Assembly: GCF_000801105.2 (NCBI RefSeq)
Contig: NC_079513.1
Span: 24,768,273 to 24,832,272, forward strand
DNA: 64,000 nt
Reading direction: 5' to 3'
DNA from: Raphanus sativus
Lineage: Eukaryota > Streptophyta > Magnoliopsida > Brassicales > Brassicaceae
Shown here: one piece after another, positions 58,417 through 64,000 of the stretch
How positions within the stretch are numbered: the stretch's first letter is position 1
Layout of the letters: each line of letters opens with the position of its first letter
Made by a program: the position numbers and the translations under genes
Notes under the pieces: model-generated
What the model saw: only the letters and a program-made list of their open reading frames with translations
Databases searched by the model: none
Told to the model about the DNA's origin: nothing

Positions 58417-61381
58417 CTTCTTCGCTCACAGGAGAAACCCTAATTTTTTTCGATCTTCTTCGGCGGAGGGAGGGAGAAATGAGATGGAGGAAATGAGGGC
58501 GGTGAGTGAGATATTTTTATTTTTGGCTCCTTTAGGTTTATATTTTTAATGAATGGGATTTGATAATTCGTTGGGGTCCGCCAAGTTGTGACAGACAGAC
58601 TGCCTTGGGTCCCACGGCTTCGCCTTTGTTCGAATATGGATTGAATTTTGACAACACGATACAGTTCATTGAATAGTATTTTTACTGTTGGCTGGACTGG
58701 TCTGGCATGGTGAAAAAACCCAAATTGTAAAATCGGATTCAATTTTTGAAAGCCTGTAGGGGATTTATTAATAAATTAAAATGAAATATTATAAAGTAAC
58801 ACAAAGCTAAGTACACTTTAATAATGGAATTAAAAATTAGCAACTTGCAAATCACTCGAGAAAGTTAAGAATTTATATTTTTTTTTTTTGAGAAATTTTC
58901 AACAAAGGAATACAAATAATATGTACAGTATTTGTTTATTAGGGGGCGCATTTGAAATTCAATGAAGACAGCTTCATGAAGTGAAGCATTCTTTGGATAG
59001 TGAAGTTTGTGTTAGATGCGTTGTGTGAGAATATCGTATTAGTAATATTTATTGCCATAGAGGACTTTAAGTACCTTGAGCAAACCATTAGGTTCCATTT
59101 GCTGTGTCACTGGGCCGTATAACAATGATTCGTAAGTACATGATACTCGAAAATTGATTAATCATCATTGAAATGTTGATAATTTTTTCAAATGAAAGAT
59201 ATATTTACAACGAAGAGCTGTCCAAGCATAAGATAACTAAAGGTAGTCCACATTTCCGAGAGCTGTATATCTACTAAAACCACTTCACCTCTAAAGTCGG
59301 ATTGGTATGCGGATACCGAGAGTCATAGATCAAGTAACCTGATACAAGTACTTTTAACCCATGACTGATCTTGAACTAAAGCTCACAAAACATCAGCTTT
59401 AAGCGCCAAATTTTATATAATCAAAGCATCAAATTTTTATAATGCACATACAGGTGTATAGTTTTTTTTTTAGTTTCATGCTTTATGCATCCAATGATAT
59501 TACTCCATGTAATTGATTATTTTAGAAAAATATTAATTTGTTACAACATCAATGTAAGATAACATAGGGTTGTACAAGTCTCCTCTTTCCTTTTTGGTAT
59601 TTGTTCAATTAAGAAAAGATTTGATCTTGGTGGTCATCGTTTAGTTTTTTCATGCACAACAGAGGTTTTGTTGAGCTATTCCAATTTCTATCTCTCTTTT
59701 TTTTTTATTAGGCTATTATATAGTTAGAATAAACATGTTTAAGATTTGCTTTTATTAGAATAAGCTTGTTTTAGATTTGCTTACAACAGGAACGCAATAT
59801 TCTAGTTTGCATGCAATTCATGTATGGAGATGCAAATTTTGTCGCACTGTCATGCCTAGTGTCTTTCTTGATCTTGTTTGCACATGGGGGATAACCAATA
59901 ATAACTCTTTCTTAAATATGAAATACGGTTCTGACTAGGTAGGCGTACATAACATTAGGTAGGAGCACAGAAAAGAAGAAGGTAGGAGCACATAATATTA
60001 GTTATTACTTGGCTAAGCATTTAGATCTTGTCTTAGTTTTTTTTCTGATAACCGTGAAAATCCAAAAAAAAAAAAATTAAGCTAAAAGACTAATTCCAAA
60101 GCTCTAGCTGAAATTTTTTTATCACTGTTAAAAAAAATTCCTTTATCACTAGGCCAATGCGATTTGATTGACATTGTCTTAGTTATATCTCGAGTTTTAG
60201 ACTATGTTCAACATTTAACAATTTTCCTTACATATATTAGTACATTCAACGCCCGCATGACTAAGAAGTATAAGTAAATAACAAATAGCTAGCTCAACAA
60301 GCACATGGACACTAGGACACATGCTAGCCAGCACAAGAACAAACATCGCTAGCAATCAGATCCTCAAACCCATGAGAATATTAGGTTCATATTAGATCAG
60401 TTAATAATTTATTATATACATCTATGTTCTATTTTAATTTTATGATTTTTTCCATGATGTGAACTTAGGTTTATTACTGTCACTTTTCTTATCACTAATT
60501 AATTGTTCGGAAGTTGGTGAAAATTCGTTTATGCGGATTCAATGGATCTTGTAAGTTGTAATCGTTTGTTATGGTTCTCTATATCCAAACAACTGTCCAA
60601 ACAATAATTGAATCCACTTGACACCTTGAACCCGAAACAGCCCATGGCTATATTAAGATTCTTATTCACTTAACTCTTAGCTCGTCCAGCTATTAGACCA
60701 GTCCACCAAACTAAACAAATATACTTACTATAATCTGATCAATTCAAAAAAAAAAACTGATCAATTCATATCTTTCCTAATTTCGGAATCATTTATGTTC
60801 TTCACCCAATCGATCAAGTCAGCAAATCAACCGTATCTTAGCCCCACTCAACCCAAAAAAGAACATGAAAACATTTATTTCAAATTTTGAAAACACCTTA
60901 TAAATGAATATATTCAAGTTACTTAAAACAGAAAAAAGCATTAAAGCGAATCACAATCTTACAGGATCATAGTTTCCGGTTTAGCACTCGCACAATATAC
61001 TCCAAGATCTAAAGCACATAACCATACCGAAATTTATAAAACCAAAACATCAATGCCGTTCGGTTAAGGCTATTTTTTCACCTCATAAATCCGGTAAATA
61101 TAGAAAAACCGGGGGGATAAAAATAAGAAACCGGACAGATCTGAAGATCCAGATCGAATCTCATGTGTTTTGTCTAATCTCAGGCTGTCACCAAAAAACT
61201 GGCGGACCCCCAAAACCAATTAAATCATAAATAGTCTCCTCCCCAATAATAATGAAAGGAGAAAAAAAAAGAAAAGAAGATCTCATTTCTCCCTCCATCT
61301 CCCTCCTCTCCTCTTCCTCCTAAGAAGAAGAAGACGATCGCAAGAGATTAGGATTTCTTCTGCTGTGAGCGAAGGAAGAAG
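58417..61381. other. 3-kb intergenic region between head-to-head tubulin genes
   Basis: Contains the two promoters and leaders of the divergent tubulin genes. The two leaders share CTCATTTCTCCCTCC-like sequence next to their ATGs. The central part is AT-rich with no coding frame or clear transposon ends. Confidence 0.55.
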
Positions 61382-63467
61382 ATGAGGGAGATTATTAGCA
61401 TTCATATCGGACAAGCTGGGATCCAAGTCGGAAACTCCTGCTGGGAGCTTTACTGCCTCGAACATGGCATCCAGCCTGATGGCATGATGCCTAGGTAATA
61501 TATAATAACCTAAAATCTAACCTTATATTGAGAGGATTAACTACTTTTAGAGCAATTGTTGTAGTAATTAAACTTTACATTTTACCAAAATATTAACGAT
61601 TGANNNNNNNNNNNNNNNNNNNNNNNNNNNNNNNNNNNNNNNNNNNNNNNNNNNNNNNNNNNNNNNNNNNNNNNNNNNNNNNNNNNNNNNNNNNNNNNNN
61701 NNNACTTTACATAGAGGATCAGCGCCTAACAAAACTAGGCTCGTCGTTAGAAAAAAAAAACCAAAACTAGGCTATGTCTACACCGATTTTTAGAACAGCT
61801 GTTTTGCTAATTAAATTTAATTAGACACTGCTTACACTAATTTTTTAGAAAAATTTAGAAAATCATTTGGTTTATAACCTATATATTGGCGTTTGAGCGG
61901 AGCCTAAAACCGATTTTTTTAGAACATTTTATTGGAGAATCTAATAGTCTTTTTTTTTTTCCTTGGCAGTGATACTACGGTTGGTGTTGCACACGATGCG
62001 TTCAACACGTTTTTCAGCGAGACTGGTGCTGGAAAGCACGTCCCTAGAGCTATCTTCGTTGATCTCGAGCCTACCGTTATCGACGAGGTCCGTACCGGAA
62101 CGTACCGGCAGCTTTTCCACCCTGAGCAGCTTATCTCTGGTAAAGAAGACGCTGCTAACAACTTCGCCAGAGGCCATTACACTGGTGAGAGAAATTAACA
62201 AAACATTTTTTTTTGTGTTGTTGTTCTAATTTATTGGAGTTTTTTTGCAAAATGGTCCTTTAATTTTATGTATATTTGCAGTTGGGAAGGAGATTGTGGA
62301 CTTATGTCTTGACCGTGTGAGGAAACTCGCGGATAACTGTACTGGACTGCAAGGGTTTTTGGTGTTTAATGCTGTTGGTGGTGGAACTGGTTCTGGTTTG
62401 GGGTCTCTCTTGCTTGAACGTTTGTCTGTAGATTATGGGAAGAAGTCTAAACTTGGTTTCACCATTTACCCTTCTCCTCAGGTACAAAGTAAACTCATTA
62501 GTTATTTACATTGAACGGTTCTTTAATTTGTTTTTTGATGGATTGTCAGGTTTCTACTGCTGTTGTAGAGCCATACAACAGTGTTCTTTCAACGCATTCC
62601 CTACTCGAACACACCGATGTAGCTGTCCTCTTGGATAACGAAGCCATCTATGACATTTGCCGCAGATCCCTAGATATCGAGAGGCCGACCTACACGAACC
62701 TCAACAGGTTGATATCTCAGATCATATCGTCCCTGACAACGTCGCTGAGGTTTGATGGAGCGATCAATGTGGATATCACTGAGTTCCAGACCAACCTTGT
62801 CCCGTATCCTCGTATCCATTTCATGCTGTCGTCTTATGCTCCAGTCATCTCAGCTGCAAAGGCTTACCATGAGCAGCTATCAGTCCCTGAGATCACTAAT
62901 GCCGTGTTTGAGCCAGCTAGCATGATGGCTAAGTGTGACCCGAGGCATGGGAAGTACATGGCTTGTTGTTTGATGTACCGTGGAGATGTTGTTCCTAAAG
63001 ATGTTAATGCTGCTGTTGGTACTATCAAGACTAAAAGGACTGTTCAGTTTGTTGACTGGTATGATCTACAAACTCGAACTAGTTGCTATTGTTTTTCTTT
63101 AACCTTGGTGTTGCTCTTGTAAACATAATTGCTTTGGTTTTGTTTTTGTAGGTGCCCAACAGGGTTCAAATGTGGAATCAACTACCAACCTCCAACAGTT
63201 GTTCCGGGAGGTGACCTCGCCAAGGTTCAGAGAGCTGTATGCATGATCAGCAACAACACAGCAGTTGCAGAGGTGTTCTCAAGGATCGACCACAAGTTTG
63301 ATCTGATGTACGCGAAGAGGGCGTTTGTGCACTGGTACGTTGGTGAAGGTATGGAGGAAGGTGAGTTCTCAGAGGCACGTGAGGACTTGGCGGCATTGGA
63401 GAAAGATTATGAAGAAGTGGGTGCTGAAGGTGGAGATGATGAAGAAGATGAAGGTGAAGACTACTGA
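61382..63467 (+). CDS. TUA5: Alpha-tubulin (TUA5-like)
   Basis: Five exons: 61382-61494, 61970-62184, 62282-62481, 62550-63058 and 63152-63467; 450 aa, with every exon the same length as in the TUA3-like gene. The proteins are nearly identical; one visible change is RAIFVDLEP here against RAVFVDLEP there. Intron 1 is long (475 nt as assembled) and contains a 100-N gap. Lys40 is replaced by Thr and the tail ends EGEDY, as in the partner. The 3' UTR diverges within about ten bases after the stop, although the coding end and the last two introns are near-identical to the partner. Gene order assigns it to At5g19780. Confidence 0.96.
61604..61703. other. Assembly gap (100 N)
   Basis: A run of exactly 100 N within intron 1 of the TUA5-like gene, which usually denotes a gap of unknown size. 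ACTTTACAT occurs on both sides, so a repeat may underlie it. Confidence 0.97.
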
Positions 63468-63790
63468 CACCTTTCTACTCTGAATCAGTGTGCAACCAAA
63501 AAAGTTTTATTTTCAAAATTATGTTTCTACTTGTGATTCTTGTTGATTACATGTTTCTTTTTTTAATCCTGTACAATTTATGTTGCACATTCTCCACCGC
63601 CTTCCTGTTTTTTTATTCTGGTTCAATTCATTGGTAAAGTGACCATTGAGAGAGTTCAGAGTTCATTATCAAATGCTTTTGTTGTGCCATCTTCTTACAT
63701 TGTCCATTTTTTTGTTTAGTTACAATAGGACTTGTAGAGATGTGTTCTATTTTTACATTCGTTGAATTGAAAAGGAAATGTAAGATGAGA
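63468..63790. other. Convergent 3' ends of TUA5-like and ERF genes
   Basis: 3' UTRs of two convergent genes. No further gene. Confidence 0.55.
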
Positions 63791-64000
63791 TCATGTAGGG
63801 CAGAAGAGCTGAGAGAGTGGAGGCAGATCCCAAATGGGATCGGTTGGATCGAATATTGGATACTCTGCATTCATGTTGTTGTAGTAAGTGGTAGCTCCAT
63901 GCATTGCATATAGGGATGCAGAGATCTGTCTCTCGATTTCAGCTAGGCCCAAATGTTGATCGGTTAAGTTATGATTGTTGACATGTCCATGCGGTTCTTC
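63791..64000 (-). CDS. RAP2.11: C-terminal part of an ERF transcription factor (RAP2.11-like), partial
   Basis: An open frame on the minus strand enters from the right window edge and ends at the TGA at 63791-63793, giving 69 residues. It contains GLAEIERQISASLYAMHG and ends NAEYPIFDPTDPIWDLPPLSQLFCPT, an acidic, Pro/Trp-containing tail typical of ERF activation regions. The AP2 DNA-binding domain would lie beyond the window, so the family cannot be proven here. The assignment rests on gene order: At5g19790 (RAP2.11, a potassium-starvation response ERF) follows TUA5 in Arabidopsis. No start codon is available in the window. Confidence 0.62.
   Translation of the reverse strand, partial: EEPHGHVNNHNLTDQHLGLAEIERQISASLYAMHGATTYYNNMNAEYPIFDPTDPIWDLPPLSQLFCPT

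Overview
The window is plant nuclear DNA: intron-rich genes with GT-AG introns, AT-rich spacers, and many MITEs and small LTR elements. Gene content and order match, from memory, the Arabidopsis thaliana chromosome 5 interval from about At5g19430 to At5g19790. Many genes of that interval are missing here, so this looks like one fractionated sub-genome block of a Brassica-type mesopolyploid crucifer. No database search was possible. Orthology statements rest on recalled protein families and gene order. Exon boundaries were read by hand and checked only for GT/AG ends, phase and total length.

Layout, left to right: RING-finger protein (+); CAD/CCR-like reductase (+); a relic of a calcium-dependent protein kinase 3' end (CPK8-like, -); RIN4/NOI-domain protein (+) whose key exon lies between two intronic hairpins with mutually complementary loops; an AT-rich repeat tract with a MITE; eEF1B GEF subunit (-); two intact tandem copies of the mechanosensitive channel MSL9 (+), separated by a young gag-only Copia-type LTR retrotransposon with identical 5-bp target duplications; a spacer rich in MITEs; a broken ROPGEF10-like gene (+) carrying a TRIM in intron 1, a 666-bp element with an 8-bp target duplication inside a PRONE exon, and a separate 1-base frameshift; SULTR3;5-like transporter (-); alpha/beta hydrolase (-); site-1 protease (-); STT3A oligosaccharyltransferase (+); Mpv17/PMP22 protein (+); mitochondrial dicarboxylate/tricarboxylate carrier (-); two head-to-head alpha-tubulin genes (TUA3-like -, TUA5-like +); and the C-terminal end of an ERF factor (RAP2.11-like, -) at the window edge.

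The genes are independent eukaryotic transcription units, not an operon, and I see no functional cluster. The notable content is evolutionary: tandem duplication with local sequence homogenisation (MSL9), near-identity of coding and intron sequence between divergent tubulin genes, a datable non-autonomous retrotransposon, a transposon insertion that could act as an intron in a dying gene, and an exon flanked by complementary intronic hairpins. I found no CRISPR array, no rRNA, no convincing tRNA gene, and no bacterial-style defence or biosynthetic system.
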